Assembly (NCBI GenBank): GCA_020248405.1
Contig: JADCHQ010000009.1
Coordinates: 1-64,000 of the forward strand
Length of the DNA: 64,000 bases
Direction: 5' to 3'
From: Rhodocyclaceae bacterium
GTDB lineage: Bacteria > Pseudomonadota > Gammaproteobacteria > Burkholderiales > Ga0077523
Shown here: positions 34,801 to 44,741 of the stretch, piece after piece
Layout of the letters: each line of letters begins with the position of its first letter
Numbering within the stretch: position 1 is the stretch's first letter
Position numbers and translations under genes: made by a program
Notes under the pieces: model-generated
What the model saw: only the letters and a program-made list of their open reading frames with translations
Told to the model about the DNA's origin: nothing
Databases searched by the model: none

Positions 34801-35400
34801 TCAGGCCAGCGCCCGGCGTTCGAACATGGCCTGGGCAAGGGTGCCGCTGTCCACGTGTTCCAGTTCGCCGCCCACGGGAAGACCGCGTGCGATGCGGGTG
34901 ATCTTCAGCCCGCGGCTGCGCAACAGCTCCGACAGGTAGTGAGAGGTTGCCTCCCCCTCCACGGTAAAGTTGGTAGCCAGGATCACCTCCTGCACCGTGC
35001 CGTCGCAGGCGCGCTTCACCAGACGATCGAGATGCAGCTCGCGCGGGCCCACGCCATCCAGCGGCGAGAGGCGCCCCAGCAACACGAAATACAGCCCGCC
35101 GTAGGCCAGGGTCTGCTCCATGCGCAACAGATCGGCGGGACTTTCCACCACGCACAGCTTGGCGGCGTCGCGGCGCGCGGAGGTGCACAGCTCGCACACC
35201 GGCTGCTCGCTGAAATTGTTGCAGCGGTCGCAGTGGCGGATGCGCTCCAGCGCCCGCCCCAAGGCGGCTCCGAGCCGCGCCGCGCCGTCTCGGTCACGCT
35301 GCAGCAGATGGTAGGCCATGCGTTGGGCGGACTTGGGCCCCACGCCAGGCAAGGCGCGCAGGGCATCGATGAGCGATTGCAGTGCTGCGGAGGGTTCCAT
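34801..35400 (-). CDS. recR: Recombination protein RecR
   Basis: With RecF/RecO it helps load RecA at gaps. 199 residues, the normal length. A helix-hairpin-helix ([20 protein letters not shown]) is followed by a four-Cys zinc finger (Cys57, 60, 69, 72) and a Toprim domain ([16 protein letters not shown]). It lies in the conserved order dnaX-ybaB-recR, 47 bases after ybaB. Confidence 0.98.
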   Translation of the reverse strand: MEPSAALQSLIDALRALPGVGPKSAQRMAYHLLQRDRDGAARLGAALGRALERIRHCDRCNNFSEQPVCELCTSARRDAAKLCVVESPADLLRMEQTLAYGGLYFVLLGRLSPLDGVGPRELHLDRLVKRACDGTVQEVILATNFTVEGEATSHYLSELLRSRGLKITRIARGLPVGGELEHVDSGTLAQAMFERRALA

Positions 35401-35447
35401 GGGGTGTCTGACACCAGCGGCGGCGCTGGTGATGACCAGCAGCAGGC

Positions 35448-35774
35448 CTAGAAGGGCATCTTGAAGCCTGGCGGCAGCGGCAAGCCGGCGGTTACGGCGG
35501 CCATGCGCTCCTGGGCCGTGGACTCGGCCTTGCGCACCGCGTCGTTGAAGGCAGCCGCCACCAGATCCTCGAGCATGTCGCGGTCATCGCCCAACAGGCT
35601 CGGGTCGATGGCCACCCGCTTCACGTCGTGGCGGCACGTCATGGTGACCTTTACCAGGCCGGCGCCCGACTGGCCTTCCACCTCCACGGTGGCCAGTTGC
35701 TCCTGAACGCGCTTCATGCTGTCCTGCATCTGCTGGGCCTGCTTCATGAGGCCGGCGAGCTGATTCTTGATCAT
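35448..35774 (-). CDS. YbaB/EbfC-family nucleoid-associated protein
   Basis: ATG 35774 ([20 protein letters not shown]) gives 108 residues. The long amphipathic helix, the [20 protein letters not shown] strand region and the end [12 protein letters not shown] are the whole YbaB family signature. It is a small dimeric DNA-binding protein. Its start overlaps the dnaX stop (ATGA), the standard arrangement. Confidence 0.95.
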   Translation of the reverse strand: MIKNQLAGLMKQAQQMQDSMKRVQEQLATVEVEGQSGAGLVKVTMTCRHDVKRVAIDPSLLGDDRDMLEDLVAAAFNDAVRKAESTAQERMAAVTAGLPLPPGFKMPF

Positions 35775-37438
35775 GGGCTTCCTTTCTGGGATTGGATGCG
35801 GGAGCCCTCGACGGGGCGAATGGAGCCTTCGACCACGCGGCCGTCGAATTGCTCCACCAACTCGCGCACGAAGGGATCGGACTCTATGGCGCTGCGAGCC
35901 TGCTGCTGCAACTGTTCGCGCTCGCGCGTTTCGCGGGCCGCCAGGGTCTCGCCTTGCGCGGCGGGATCCACCCGCACGTCGATGCGAAGGCTGCCGTAGC
36001 GTTCTTCCAGGCTGGCACGCAATTTGTCGCGCCACGCCGCGTCGCTCAGGTGGCGGGACGACTCGGGCACGGCCAGCACCAAGTGGCCCGGCGCCGAAGA
36101 CACCACCACCGCCTGCTCGCCGAGCATGCGCGCCTGCCCCGGGCGCAGCGAAGCCACCACGTCCGGCCAGGACGCGGCCTCGATGGGCGCCGCCACGGCC
36201 ACGGCCAGCCCGCCGCCGGATAGCTCCGCGGGTGGCGGCGCCGAGGGCGCTGCCGCCGCTTGCGGCGCGCTGGCAGGCGCCGCGGTGGCCGGGCCATGGG
36301 ACGCGCCAGAGCCACCGCGCGCAGGCACCGCCCCACGGCGCCCGTCGCCCTCGGGCGGCACCGGTGCGAAGGCCAGCATGCGCAGCAGCGTCATGGTGAA
36401 GCCGCCAAATTCGTCGGGGGCCAAGGGAAGATCGGCACGCCCGCGCAGGGCAATCTGGTAGTGGAGCTGCACGTCCTCGGGCGAAAGACGCCCGGCGAGG
36501 CTCAGGAGACGGGCACGTTCGGGCTCGTCGTCGGCAATGGCCGAGGGCACGGCCTGGGCAACGGCCAGCCGCTGCAGCAGCGCCGCCAAGTCAGCCAGTG
36601 CGGTTTCGAAGGAAAGCCCTCGCGATTCGAGGCCGCCCGCGAGGTCCATGAGCCCCGGGCCGTCGGCTGCCACCAGCCGCTCCAGCAAGTCGAACAGCCA
36701 GGTGGCATCCACCGCGCCGAGCATTCCGCGCACCGCCGACTCGTCCACGCGGCCTCCGCCATGGGCGATGGCCTGGTCGAGCAGGCTCAACCCGTCGCGC
36801 AGGCTGCCGCTGGCGGCGCGGGCCAGCAATGCCGTGGCCGCCCCATCGAAGGCTACCGACTCCTGGGCCAGCACGGCTTCGAGACGCTCGCGCACCACCG
36901 CGGGAGGCATCTGCTTGAGGGAAAACTGCAGGCAGCGCGACAGCACCGTCACCGGTACCCGATGGGCATCGGTGGTGGCGAGGATGAACTTCACGTGGGC
37001 GGGCGGTTCCTCCAGCGTCTTGAGCATGGCGTTGAAGGCATTGCGGGAAAGCATGTGCACTTCGTCGATGATGTAGACCTTGAAGCGGCCCGCGGTGGGG
37101 GCATAGAGCGCGTTCTCCAGCAGCTCGCGCATGTTGTCCACCTGGGTGTTGGAGGCGGCGTCGAGCTCCAGAAGGTCGATGAAGCGGCCGGTGTCGATCT
37201 CCCGGCAGGCGCCGCAGACGCCGCACGGCGTCGAGGTGACGCCGGTCTCGCAGTTCAGGCACTTGGCAACAATGCGCGCCAGGGTGGTCTTGCCCACCCC
37301 GCGGGTGCCGGTGAACAGGTACGCGTGGTGCAGACGCCCGGTGTCCAGGGCATTGGACAGGGCGCGCACCACGTGCTCCTGACCGACCACGTCCGCAAAG
37401 GAACGTGGCCGGTACTTGCGCGCCAGCGCCAGGCTCAT
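35771..37438 (-). CDS. dnaX: DNA polymerase III subunits tau/gamma
   Basis: The clamp-loader ATPase and replisome organiser. ATG 37438 ([20 protein letters not shown]) gives 555 residues. Walker A is GTRGVGKT (44-51), a zinc-binding group of cysteines lies at 60-78 (CGVCGACRE), DEVHMLS is the DExx box, and [20 protein letters not shown] is sensor I with the arginine finger. Then come an Ala/Pro-rich linker (about 385-430) and a C-terminal tau-like domain. No A-rich slippery site is visible, so a separate gamma form by frameshift is not indicated. The SRP RNA gene lies 22 bases upstream. Confidence 0.96.
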   Translation of the reverse strand: MSLALARKYRPRSFADVVGQEHVVRALSNALDTGRLHHAYLFTGTRGVGKTTLARIVAKCLNCETGVTSTPCGVCGACREIDTGRFIDLLELDAASNTQVDNMRELLENALYAPTAGRFKVYIIDEVHMLSRNAFNAMLKTLEEPPAHVKFILATTDAHRVPVTVLSRCLQFSLKQMPPAVVRERLEAVLAQESVAFDGAATALLARAASGSLRDGLSLLDQAIAHGGGRVDESAVRGMLGAVDATWLFDLLERLVAADGPGLMDLAGGLESRGLSFETALADLAALLQRLAVAQAVPSAIADDEPERARLLSLAGRLSPEDVQLHYQIALRGRADLPLAPDEFGGFTMTLLRMLAFAPVPPEGDGRRGAVPARGGSGASHGPATAAPASAPQAAAAPSAPPPAELSGGGLAVAVAAPIEAASWPDVVASLRPGQARMLGEQAVVVSSAPGHLVLAVPESSRHLSDAAWRDKLRASLEERYGSLRIDVRVDPAAQGETLAARETREREQLQQQARSAIESDPFVRELVEQFDGRVVEGSIRPVEGSRIQSQKGSP

Positions 37439-37459
37439 GGGCTCGGCGCGCTCATGGGT

Positions 37460-37556
37460 GGCGAGCCTTGCCCCCGGCACTTGCAGTGAGCGGCTGTGGC
37501 TGCTTCCTTCCGGACCTGACCAGGTTCACCGCGCTGCAATGCGGGGAGGCCCGCCA
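37460..37556 (-). ncRNA. ffs: 4.5S signal recognition particle RNA
   Basis: On the minus strand the conserved SRP core CAGGTCAGGTCCGGAAGGAA followed by GCAGCC lies at the tip of a long hairpin. The flanks GGCGGGCCTCCCCGCATTGCAG and the complementary CTGCAAGTGCCGGGGGCAAG pair over the remaining length. About 97 bases, the small bacterial type without an Alu domain. The ends are estimated from the pairing. Confidence 0.9.
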
Positions 37557-37560
37557 TTGG

Positions 37561-37585
37561 ACAAAAGTGGTCACGCTGTGACCAC
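37561..37585 (-). terminator. Rho-independent terminator of the fumarase gene
   Basis: On the minus strand GTGGTCAC-AGC-GTGACCAC followed by TTTTGT. The fumarase stop codon TGA lies inside the stem. The SRP RNA begins only about five bases beyond. Confidence 0.75.
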
Positions 37586-39085
37586 GGGAATCTTGCCGAT
37601 GCGCTGTTGCCACTCGCGCGGACCGGTCTGGTGCACCGATGCGCCCGCCGAGTCCACGGCCACCGTGACCGGCATGTCGCGCACCTCGAATTCGTAAATG
37701 GCTTCCATCCCCAAGTCCTGGAAGGCTACCACGCGGGCCGCCTTAATGGCTTTGGAAACGAGATAGGCAGCCCCGCCCACCGCCATGAGGTAGACGGCGC
37801 GATTGTCGCGGATGGCGGCGATGGCCTCGGGGCCGCGCTCGGCCTTGCCCACCATGCCCAGCAGCCCGGTCTTCTCGAGCATGGTGCGGGTGAATTTGTC
37901 CATGCGCGTGGCCGTGGTGGGGCCGGCGGGGCCCACCACTTCGTCGCGCACCGGATCCACCGGACCCACGTAGTAGATGAAGCGCCCGCGGAAGTCCACG
38001 GGCAGCGGCTCCCCGCGGGCGAGCATGTCCACCATGCGCTTGTGGGCCGCATCGCGCCCGGTGAGCAACCGGCCGTTGAGCAGCAGCACTTCACCAGGCT
38101 TCCAGGCGGCCGCTTCCTCGCGGGTGACGGTGTCCAGGTTCACACGCCGCCCGGCCGACGCGTCGTAGGCAAAGTCGGGCCATTCGGAGAGATCGGGCGG
38201 GTCGAGCTGCGCGGGCCCCGAGCCGTCGAGGACGAAATGCACGTGGCGCGTGGCCGCGCAGTTGGGAATCATGGCCACGGGCAGGCTGGCCGCGTGGGTG
38301 GGGTAGTCGCGGATCTTCACGTCGAGCACGGTGGTGAGACCGCCCAGGCCCTGGGCGCCGATCCCCAGGGCGTTGACCTTGTCGAAGATCTCGAGGCGCA
38401 GCTCATCGAGGCGGTTGGACGGGCCCCGGGCCGCGAGTTCCACCATGTCGATGGGTTCCATGAGTGACTCCTTGGCCAGCAGCATGGCCTTCTCCGCGGT
38501 GCCGCCGATGCCGATGCCCAGGATGCCTGGCGGGCACCAGCCCGCACCCATGGAAGGCACCGTCTTCACCACCCAGTCCACGATGGAATCAGACGGGTTG
38601 AGCATGGTGAACTTGCTCTTGTTTTCGGAACCGCCGCCCTTGGCCGCCACCTCCACCTCCACGGTGTCTCCCGGCACGAGGGACACGTGGATCACGGCCG
38701 GGGTGTTGTCCCGGGTGTTGCGGCGGGCGCCGGCCGGATCGGCCAGAACCGAGGCGCGCAGCCGGTTGTCAGGGTTCAGGTAGGCCCGGCGCACGCCTTC
38801 GTTGACCATGTCCTCCAGGCTCAGGGTGGCGTCCCAGCGCACATTCATGCCCACGCGGAGAAACACGTTGACGATGCCCGTGTCCTGGCAGATGGGCCGG
38901 TGCCCGGTGGCGCACATGCGCGAGTTCACCAGGATCTGGGCCATGGCATCGCGGGCGGCCGCGGATTGCTCGCGCTCCCAGGCGCGCCGCAGGTTGCGGA
39001 TGAAATCGGCGGGGTGGTAATAGGAGATGAACTGCAGGGCGTCGGCGACGCTCGCGATCAGGTCGTCCTGACGGATGGTGGCCAT
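37571..39085 (-). CDS. Fumarate hydratase, class I (4Fe-4S)
   Basis: It interconverts fumarate and malate in the TCA cycle. ATG 39085 (MATIRQDDLIASVADALQFI) gives 504 residues. The N-terminal alpha domain has the first cluster Cys in RMCATGHRPICQDTGI, GGGSENKSKF is the substrate loop, and the remaining cysteines are near WCPPGILGIGIGG and IPNCAATRHV. The C-terminal beta domain has GPTTATRMDKFTRTMLE. This oxygen-sensitive class contrasts with FumC, absent here. It diverges from acs, with a possible FNR site between them. Confidence 0.95.
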   Translation of the reverse strand: MATIRQDDLIASVADALQFISYYHPADFIRNLRRAWEREQSAAARDAMAQILVNSRMCATGHRPICQDTGIVNVFLRVGMNVRWDATLSLEDMVNEGVRRAYLNPDNRLRASVLADPAGARRNTRDNTPAVIHVSLVPGDTVEVEVAAKGGGSENKSKFTMLNPSDSIVDWVVKTVPSMGAGWCPPGILGIGIGGTAEKAMLLAKESLMEPIDMVELAARGPSNRLDELRLEIFDKVNALGIGAQGLGGLTTVLDVKIRDYPTHAASLPVAMIPNCAATRHVHFVLDGSGPAQLDPPDLSEWPDFAYDASAGRRVNLDTVTREEAAAWKPGEVLLLNGRLLTGRDAAHKRMVDMLARGEPLPVDFRGRFIYYVGPVDPVRDEVVGPAGPTTATRMDKFTRTMLEKTGLLGMVGKAERGPEAIAAIRDNRAVYLMAVGGAAYLVSKAIKAARVVAFQDLGMEAIYEFEVRDMPVTVAVDSAGASVHQTGPREWQQRIGKIPVVTA

Positions 39086-39166
39086 GTCGAAAACCTGTTC
39101 AGGGGTGAAAAGCCCGGATCCAACGCGCGGCGCGGCGGGACTGGCAGCTTGGTAAGCAAGCACCGG

Positions 39167-39172
39167 ATTATA
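39167..39172 (-). promoter_or_regulatory. Possible -10 element for fumarase
   Basis: A perfect TATAAT on the minus strand, 82 bases before the start codon. The -35 region (GCCTGC) is poor, as expected for an activator-dependent promoter. Confidence 0.4.
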
Positions 39173-39211
39173 GGCGAAGCCCTCTTCCGCAGGCCATGCG
39201 CAGGCCTCGAT

Positions 39212-39225
39212 TGACGTGCATCAAG
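39212..39225. promoter_or_regulatory. FNR/ANR-type binding site candidate
   Basis: TTGACGTGCATCAA matches the FNR consensus TTGAT-N4-ATCAA at nine of ten fixed positions. It is centred roughly 58-62 bases upstream of the start point predicted from the fumarase -10 element and 95 bases before the acs start codon. Confidence 0.5.
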
Positions 39226-39312
39226 CGCGGCCCGAGCATTGCACCCTACAAACGCGCTTCGCCGCGCCCGGCCGGCGCACGGACCGACCAAGACCAACAA
39301 TCGGAGGCATTC

Positions 39313-41292
39313 ATGTCCACCATCGAATCCGTCCTGCAGGAAAACCGGATCTTCGAACCCCGCCCGGATTTTCTCGCCCAGGCCAGCATCAAGGGCATGG
39401 ACGAATACCAGCGCCTGTGCGCCGAGGCCGACGCCGACTACGAGGGCTTCTGGGCGCGCCTCGCGCGCGAGCACATGCTGTGGCACAAGCCCTTCACCCA
39501 GGTGCTGGACCAGTCCAATCCGCCGTTCTTCAAGTGGTTCCAGGACGGCTTGCTCAACGCCTCCTACAACTGCCTCGACCGCCACTTGCAGAGTCAGCCC
39601 GACAAGGTGGCGCTCATCTTCGAGGCCGACGACGAATCGGTGGCCAAGGTCACCTACCGGCAGCTCTACCACCGCGTGTGCCAGTTCGCCAACGGCCTGA
39701 GGAAGCTCGGCATCGGCAAGGGCGACCGGGTGCTGGTGTACATGCCCATGTCCGTGGAGGCGGTGGTAGCCATGCAGGCCTGCGCCCGCATCGGTGCCAC
39801 CCACTCGGTGGTGTTCGGCGGCTTCTCGGCCAAGAGCCTGCAGGAGCGCATCATCGACGCGGGCGCCGTGGCGGTGATCTGCGCCGACGGGCAGTTCCGC
39901 GGCGGCAAGGCCCTGCCCCTGAAGCCGGCCGTGGACGAGGCCTTCGCCATGGGCGGCTGCGATGGCGTACGGCACGTGGTGGTCTACCGCCGCACCGAGG
40001 GCGACATCCACTTCCACGCCCCGCGCGACGTGTGGTGGCACGAGCTCGTACGCGACGAGCCCGAGGTATGCGAGCCCGAGTGGGTGGAGGCGGAGCACCC
40101 GCTGTTCATCCTCTACACCTCCGGCTCCACGGGCAAGCCCAAGGGGGTGCAGCACAGCACCGGCGGCTACCTGCTGCAAGCCATGCTCACCATGAAGTGG
40201 ACCTTCGACCTGAAGCCCGACGACATCTTCTGGTGCACCGCCGACGTGGGCTGGGTGACGGGCCATACCTATATCGCCTACGGGCCGCTGGCCTGCGGCG
40301 CCACGGAGATCGTGTTCGAGGGCGTGCCCACCTGGCCCGACGCGGGCCGCTTCTGGAAGATGATCCAGGATCACCGTGTCAGCATCTTCTACACCGCGCC
40401 CACCGCCATCCGCGCCCTCATCAAGGCCTCGGAGGCCACCCCCGCCTGCGCACCCGCGCGTTATGACCTCTCCTCGCTGCGGTTGCTGGGTTCGGTGGGC
40501 GAGCCCATCAACCCCGAGGCGTGGATGTGGTACCACACACAGGTGGGCGGTTCGCGCTGCCCCATCGTGGACACCTGGTGGCAGACCGAGACCGGCGGCC
40601 ACATGATCAGCCCCCTACCTGGCGCCACGCCCTTGAAGCCCGGCTCCTGCACCTTCCCGTTGCCGGGCATCATGGCCGCCGTGGTGGACGAGACGGGCCA
40701 GGACGTGGAAAAGGGCAAGGGCGGCATCCTGGTGATCAAGAAGCCCTGGCCCTCCATGATCCGCACAATCTGGGGTGATCCGGAGCGCTTCCGCAAGAGC
40801 TATTACCCCGAAGACTTCCAGGGCCGCTACTACCTGGCCGGCGATGGTGCCAACCGCGACGCCGACGGCTACTTCTGGATCATGGGCCGCATCGACGACG
40901 TGCTGAATGTTTCCGGCCACCGCCTGGGCACCATGGAGATCGAGTCGGCGCTGGTGTCCAACCCGCTGGTGGCCGAGGCCGCCGTGGTGGGCAAGCCGCA
41001 CGACATCAAGGGCGAGGCGGTGGTGGCCTTCGTGGTGCTCAAGGGAGCGCGTCCAGAGGGCTCCGCCGCCCACGAAATCGCCACCACGCTGCGAAACTGG
41101 GTGGCCCAGGAAATCGGCCCCATAGCCAAGCCCGACGAGATACGCTTCGGCGACAACCTGCCCAAGACCCGCTCCGGGAAGATCATGCGCCGTTTGCTGC
41201 GAGCCCTGGCCAAGGGCGAGGAGATCACCCAGGACGTGTCGACCCTAGAAAATCCGGCCATTCTCGCGCAGCTCAAACAGGCCGTGAAATAG
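39313..41292 (+). CDS. acs: Acetyl-CoA synthetase
   Basis: It activates acetate to acetyl-CoA through acetyl-AMP. ATG 39313 with GGAGG upstream gives 659 residues (usual 650-660). AMP-binding motif [20 protein letters not shown], acyl-pocket region [35 protein letters not shown] and the C-terminal catalytic, acetylation-regulated Lys in [14 protein letters not shown] are all present. [18 protein letters not shown] segment marks true acetyl-CoA rather than propionyl-CoA synthetase. Confidence 0.96.
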   Translation: MSTIESVLQENRIFEPRPDFLAQASIKGMDEYQRLCAEADADYEGFWARLAREHMLWHKPFTQVLDQSNPPFFKWFQDGLLNASYNCLDRHLQSQPDKVALIFEADDESVAKVTYRQLYHRVCQFANGLRKLGIGKGDRVLVYMPMSVEAVVAMQACARIGATHSVVFGGFSAKSLQERIIDAGAVAVICADGQFRGGKALPLKPAVDEAFAMGGCDGVRHVVVYRRTEGDIHFHAPRDVWWHELVRDEPEVCEPEWVEAEHPLFILYTSGSTGKPKGVQHSTGGYLLQAMLTMKWTFDLKPDDIFWCTADVGWVTGHTYIAYGPLACGATEIVFEGVPTWPDAGRFWKMIQDHRVSIFYTAPTAIRALIKASEATPACAPARYDLSSLRLLGSVGEPINPEAWMWYHTQVGGSRCPIVDTWWQTETGGHMISPLPGATPLKPGSCTFPLPGIMAAVVDETGQDVEKGKGGILVIKKPWPSMIRTIWGDPERFRKSYYPEDFQGRYYLAGDGANRDADGYFWIMGRIDDVLNVSGHRLGTMEIESALVSNPLVAEAAVVGKPHDIKGEAVVAFVVLKGARPEGSAAHEIATTLRNWVAQEIGPIAKPDEIRFGDNLPKTRSGKIMRRLLRALAKGEEITQDVSTLENPAILAQLKQAVK

Positions 41293-41429
41293 CTGGCCGC
41301 GGCGGCGCCGGGCGGCGGCTTGGTTCTCTGCGCTTGCGCCTTTTGGTAGACTTCGCGCCCTTCGCGGGTTGTCCAACCACGGCGCCACCACCCGCGAAGG
41401 CTTGCAGCATCGGCCCTCGCGGGCCCAGC

Positions 41430-41520
41430 GGAGAGGTGGATGAGTGGTTTAAGTCGCACGCCTGGAAAGCGTGTTTGGGGTAATACCCCAACGCGGGTTC
41501 GAATCCCGCCCTCTCCGCCA
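41430..41520 (+). tRNA. tRNA-Ser (anticodon GGA)
   Basis: 91 bases with encoded CCA and the long variable arm of serine tRNAs (TGTTTGGGGTAATACCCCAA region). The acceptor stem is GGAGAGG paired with CCTCTCC, and the anticodon loop CTGGAAA gives GGA. The tail-to-tail neighbour is the MscS-type channel gene, 11 bases away. Confidence 0.97.
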
Positions 41521-41531
41521 CCCTCCCGCCC

Positions 41532-43049
41532 TCAGGTCTTCGGCTCCTCTTCCCCGAGCCCGAAGAAGCAGCGGATCCGCGCCAACAGGTCGCTCGCGTG
41601 ATCGGACGGAATGGGTGCCGATACGGCGTCCACCACCCGTTGCAACTCCCACTGGCGCTGCGCCAATACCTTGGAGATTTCGCGGCTCAGATCAGGGCGG
41701 GTTTGCAGGATGCTCTCAAATCCCGCCTTGTCGAGCCGGTAGCATTCCGCGTCTTCCAACGCGGTGACCGTGGCGTGACGCGGATCGCCCGTCATGAGGC
41801 CCATTTCGCCGAACACGCTGCCAGGCTCCAGCACTGCAACTCTGCGCGACCCCGAGGGGCCAGCCACGGTGACTTCCGCCCGCCCCGTCAACAGGATGTA
41901 GAGCCAGTGGGCGACGGCACCTTGACGGGTCATGATGTCCCCGGAGGCGAAAGGCGCGTGCACCAGGTGCGCGCACAGCGCGTCGCGCTCTGCGTCGCTG
42001 AGGCTTACGAAGATGGGCACCCGACCGATGGCCTCACGCCGCCTGCGCCACTCGGCTGCCTGCAGCGCCGCCCGGTGGGTCTCGTTGTCCTTCACCACCG
42101 TGTGCAGCGACTGGGGTATCGCAATCTGGATGTGGTTGCGCTCCAGTGCTGCCACGACGTGGCTGCGGACCAGCGAATCCGTCACGTCGTCCTCGCGCGG
42201 GTCGTCGAGCCAATAGCGCAGCCCATAGCGGCCGGCGCCATCCACGAAATCCATCAGCACGGCACTGGGCTCCGGCTCTGACAACACATGGGCAATACGG
42301 GCCTCGGTCAGCGCCGCGCGAAGCACCTCGCACACCCGGGACGGCGGCGTGTCCAGCGTGACATTGACCCACACCCAGCGCCGCACCTTCATGACGCCGC
42401 CCAGGGGCGAACCGATGGTCACGAAGCGGTTTTTCATGAGGTGGCTATTGGGGACGATCACAATCTCACCATTGCGCGTTTCGATGGCCGTGTACCGCCA
42501 GCGGATGTCCACCACACGGCCGTTCACGTCGTCGATGCGCACCCACTGGCCCACGGCGATGGAGTTGTCCATTTGCAGCGCCACGCCGCCCAGCACATTG
42601 CCCAGCGTGTCCTGCATGGAAAAAGCCACCACGGCGGTGACAATGGCGGAAGTGGTCACCACACTGGTGAGGTCAACTCCCGCCATGCGCAACCAGACAT
42701 AGGCCCACAACAGGTACAACAGGGCGCACGCCAGATCCACTACCAGGCGTGGGGTCGACATTCCCGCCAACGGCAGGAGCCCGCGAAGCAGCAGCACGGC
42801 CAGGCTGCGAAGCACGACGATTCCCAGCCCCAGCATGGCAACACCTGCAAGCGCGTCCGCCATGCGTCCATGCCCCGCCGTAACGAGGGCATCGGCCGCG
42901 GCCAGCATGGCTGCCAGCACGGCGACCACCAGCAGCAATCGGCGTCCGATGCGCCGCTCCAGTGGCTGCAGCGCCAGCAGCAACAAGGCCAGCCCCGCCG
43001 CGAGCGTCGCCACGGCGTAGCCCTGCGAGAAGGACATGTCCACTGGCAT
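41532..43049 (-). CDS. MscS-type channel with C-terminal cyclic-nucleotide-binding domain
   Basis: 505 residues. Four hydrophobic N-terminal segments lead to the MscS pore helix and beta domain (IVTAVVAFSMQDTLGNVLGG, then GQWVRIDDVNGRVVDIRWRY and VPNSHLMKNRFV). Residues about 340-470 form a cNMP-binding domain with the phosphate cassette FGEMGLMTGDPRHATVTA, keeping the Glu and Arg needed for ligand. This is the bacterial CNG (bCNG) family of the MscS superfamily, thought to open with cAMP or cGMP rather than tension. ATG 43049 overlaps the stop of the polyphosphate kinase gene (TGATG). Confidence 0.88.
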   Translation of the reverse strand: MPVDMSFSQGYAVATLAAGLALLLLALQPLERRIGRRLLLVVAVLAAMLAAADALVTAGHGRMADALAGVAMLGLGIVVLRSLAVLLLRGLLPLAGMSTPRLVVDLACALLYLLWAYVWLRMAGVDLTSVVTTSAIVTAVVAFSMQDTLGNVLGGVALQMDNSIAVGQWVRIDDVNGRVVDIRWRYTAIETRNGEIVIVPNSHLMKNRFVTIGSPLGGVMKVRRWVWVNVTLDTPPSRVCEVLRAALTEARIAHVLSEPEPSAVLMDFVDGAGRYGLRYWLDDPREDDVTDSLVRSHVVAALERNHIQIAIPQSLHTVVKDNETHRAALQAAEWRRRREAIGRVPIFVSLSDAERDALCAHLVHAPFASGDIMTRQGAVAHWLYILLTGRAEVTVAGPSGSRRVAVLEPGSVFGEMGLMTGDPRHATVTALEDAECYRLDKAGFESILQTRPDLSREISKVLAQRQWELQRVVDAVSAPIPSDHASDLLARIRCFFGLGEEEPKT

Positions 43050-44536
43050 CAGCGGCGGTCTTCGATCATGCTTTCAAAGGTGTCGTTGAGCCGCTTCAGC
43101 ACCTCGATGCGCGCGAACAGTTTGTCCTGCGCGGGAATCAGGTGCCAGCGTGCCATGTCGGTGGAGGTGCGCTCCACCAGGTCCGACACGGCGCGCTGGT
43201 ACATCGGCCACTTGTCGCGATTACGCCAATCATCGGGGGTGATCTTGAACTGCTTGTGGGGAGTATCCTCGCGCGCCGTGAAGCGGGCCAGTTGCTCCTC
43301 GGGGGTGATGGCCAGCCAAAACTTCACCACGCCGATGCCATGCGACACCAATTGCTGCTCGAATTCGTTGATTTCGTGGTATGCGCGCATCCAATCTGCC
43401 TGGGAGCACAGCCCTTCCACACGCTCCACCAGCACCCGACCGTACCACGAGCGGTCAAAGATGAGCATTCGTCCGCGCGTGGGGATGTGACGCCAAAACC
43501 GCCACAGGTAGGGCTGTGCCCGCTCCTCGTCGGTGGGTGCGGCGATGGGAACAACCCGGTAGAAGCGCGCATCGAGCGCCGGGGTTATCCGGCGGATGGT
43601 GCTGCCCTTGCCAGCCGCATCCATTCCCTCGAACACCAGCACCAGGGCGCGCTCGCGGAATCGCGCATCCCGTGACAGTGCGTTGAGCCTGGCTTGCTGC
43701 TTTTCGAGCTTGCGTCCGTAGGACTCCCGGTTGAGGGAACTGCGATAGTCCAGTGTATTGAGCAGGTCCTTCCCGTCGATGGGCGGCTCTGGCGGTGGCG
43801 CCGCGGGTGAGATCTGGGGCGCAGGCCCCGACAGCCGGCGCTCCAGGGCATCCAGCAACAACCGCCCCGCCGTGAGCGACCGAAACCGGTTGTCCGAGCC
43901 GTCGATCACGTGCCAGGGCGCCTCGCCGGTACTGGTTTCCCGCAAGGCCTCCTCGCACACCGGCACGAAGGTGTCGTACTTCTTCAACCGCACCCAGTCC
44001 TCCCGGGTCACGCGCCATGCGGTGCGCGGGTTTGCGCTGAGTTTCTCCAGACGTCGCCTCTGAAACACCTTGGACAGGTGAAACCAGAACTTGAGTACCA
44101 GCGCCCCCTCGGCCACCAACATCCGTTCGAAGTGGCGGATGTGTTCGAGCTGCCGCTCGAAATCGGAGCGCTTGTCGTGGCCAAGCACGCGCCGCAGGAT
44201 CGGGTCTGTGTACCAGGAACCGAACAGGATGCCGATGTGCCCCTTGGGCGGCAGCGCCTGCCAGAAGCGCCACATGGCCGGCCGGTCGGCCGTGGTCCCA
44301 TCAGCCGCGCCAAAGGCTTCGGTCCGGATATGGCGCGGGTCCATCCACTCGTTAAACAGATTGACGGTTTCACCCTTGCCAGCGCCATCCACGCCGTTGA
44401 CCAGCAGAATGACGGGGAAGGTGGCCTTTTCGAGCAACCGGTACTGGGCATCCAGCAGCGCACGCCGCAAGCCCGGAACCTCCTCGCTGTATTGCTGCTT
44501 GCTCACCCGATGGCCGATCTCCGCAGCGTCGAACAT
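43049..44536 (-). CDS. pap: Polyphosphate:AMP phosphotransferase (two-domain PPK2)
   Basis: It phosphorylates AMP to ADP using polyphosphate. ATG 44536 with AAAGGAGGG upstream gives 495 residues; an upstream start at 44596 lacks a site. Two tandem PPK2 domains are visible: the first with LVNGVDGAGKGETVNLFNEW and the second with VFEGMDAAGKGSTIRR and the lid FDRSWYGRVLVERVEG. This is the class II, Pseudomonas Pap-like layout (about 496 residues). Translation is coupled to the downstream channel gene. Confidence 0.92.
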   Translation of the reverse strand: MFDAAEIGHRVSKQQYSEEVPGLRRALLDAQYRLLEKATFPVILLVNGVDGAGKGETVNLFNEWMDPRHIRTEAFGAADGTTADRPAMWRFWQALPPKGHIGILFGSWYTDPILRRVLGHDKRSDFERQLEHIRHFERMLVAEGALVLKFWFHLSKVFQRRRLEKLSANPRTAWRVTREDWVRLKKYDTFVPVCEEALRETSTGEAPWHVIDGSDNRFRSLTAGRLLLDALERRLSGPAPQISPAAPPPEPPIDGKDLLNTLDYRSSLNRESYGRKLEKQQARLNALSRDARFRERALVLVFEGMDAAGKGSTIRRITPALDARFYRVVPIAAPTDEERAQPYLWRFWRHIPTRGRMLIFDRSWYGRVLVERVEGLCSQADWMRAYHEINEFEQQLVSHGIGVVKFWLAITPEEQLARFTAREDTPHKQFKITPDDWRNRDKWPMYQRAVSDLVERTSTDMARWHLIPAQDKLFARIEVLKRLNDTFESMIEDRR

Positions 44537-44741
44537 CTCCGCGCCCTCCTTTGGCGGCAATGCGGCCACTGTTGCCAATCTGGCCCTCGCCGTCAAGGAG
44601 GCAGGTCAATGCACCTGCAACACAGCGCGGCCCCGGGCCCCTTGCGGCGTCTTGAACGACCGCACACGGCTGCGCTTGCGTCCATGACAGCATGATCGCG
44701 GCTCGATAGCATTACGTCTTTGAGCCAATTGCAGGAAAACC

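Noticed and set aside
35771..37438. Programmed frameshift in dnaX producing gamma
   Set aside because: No A-rich slippery heptamer or following hairpin could be found in this GC-rich gene.
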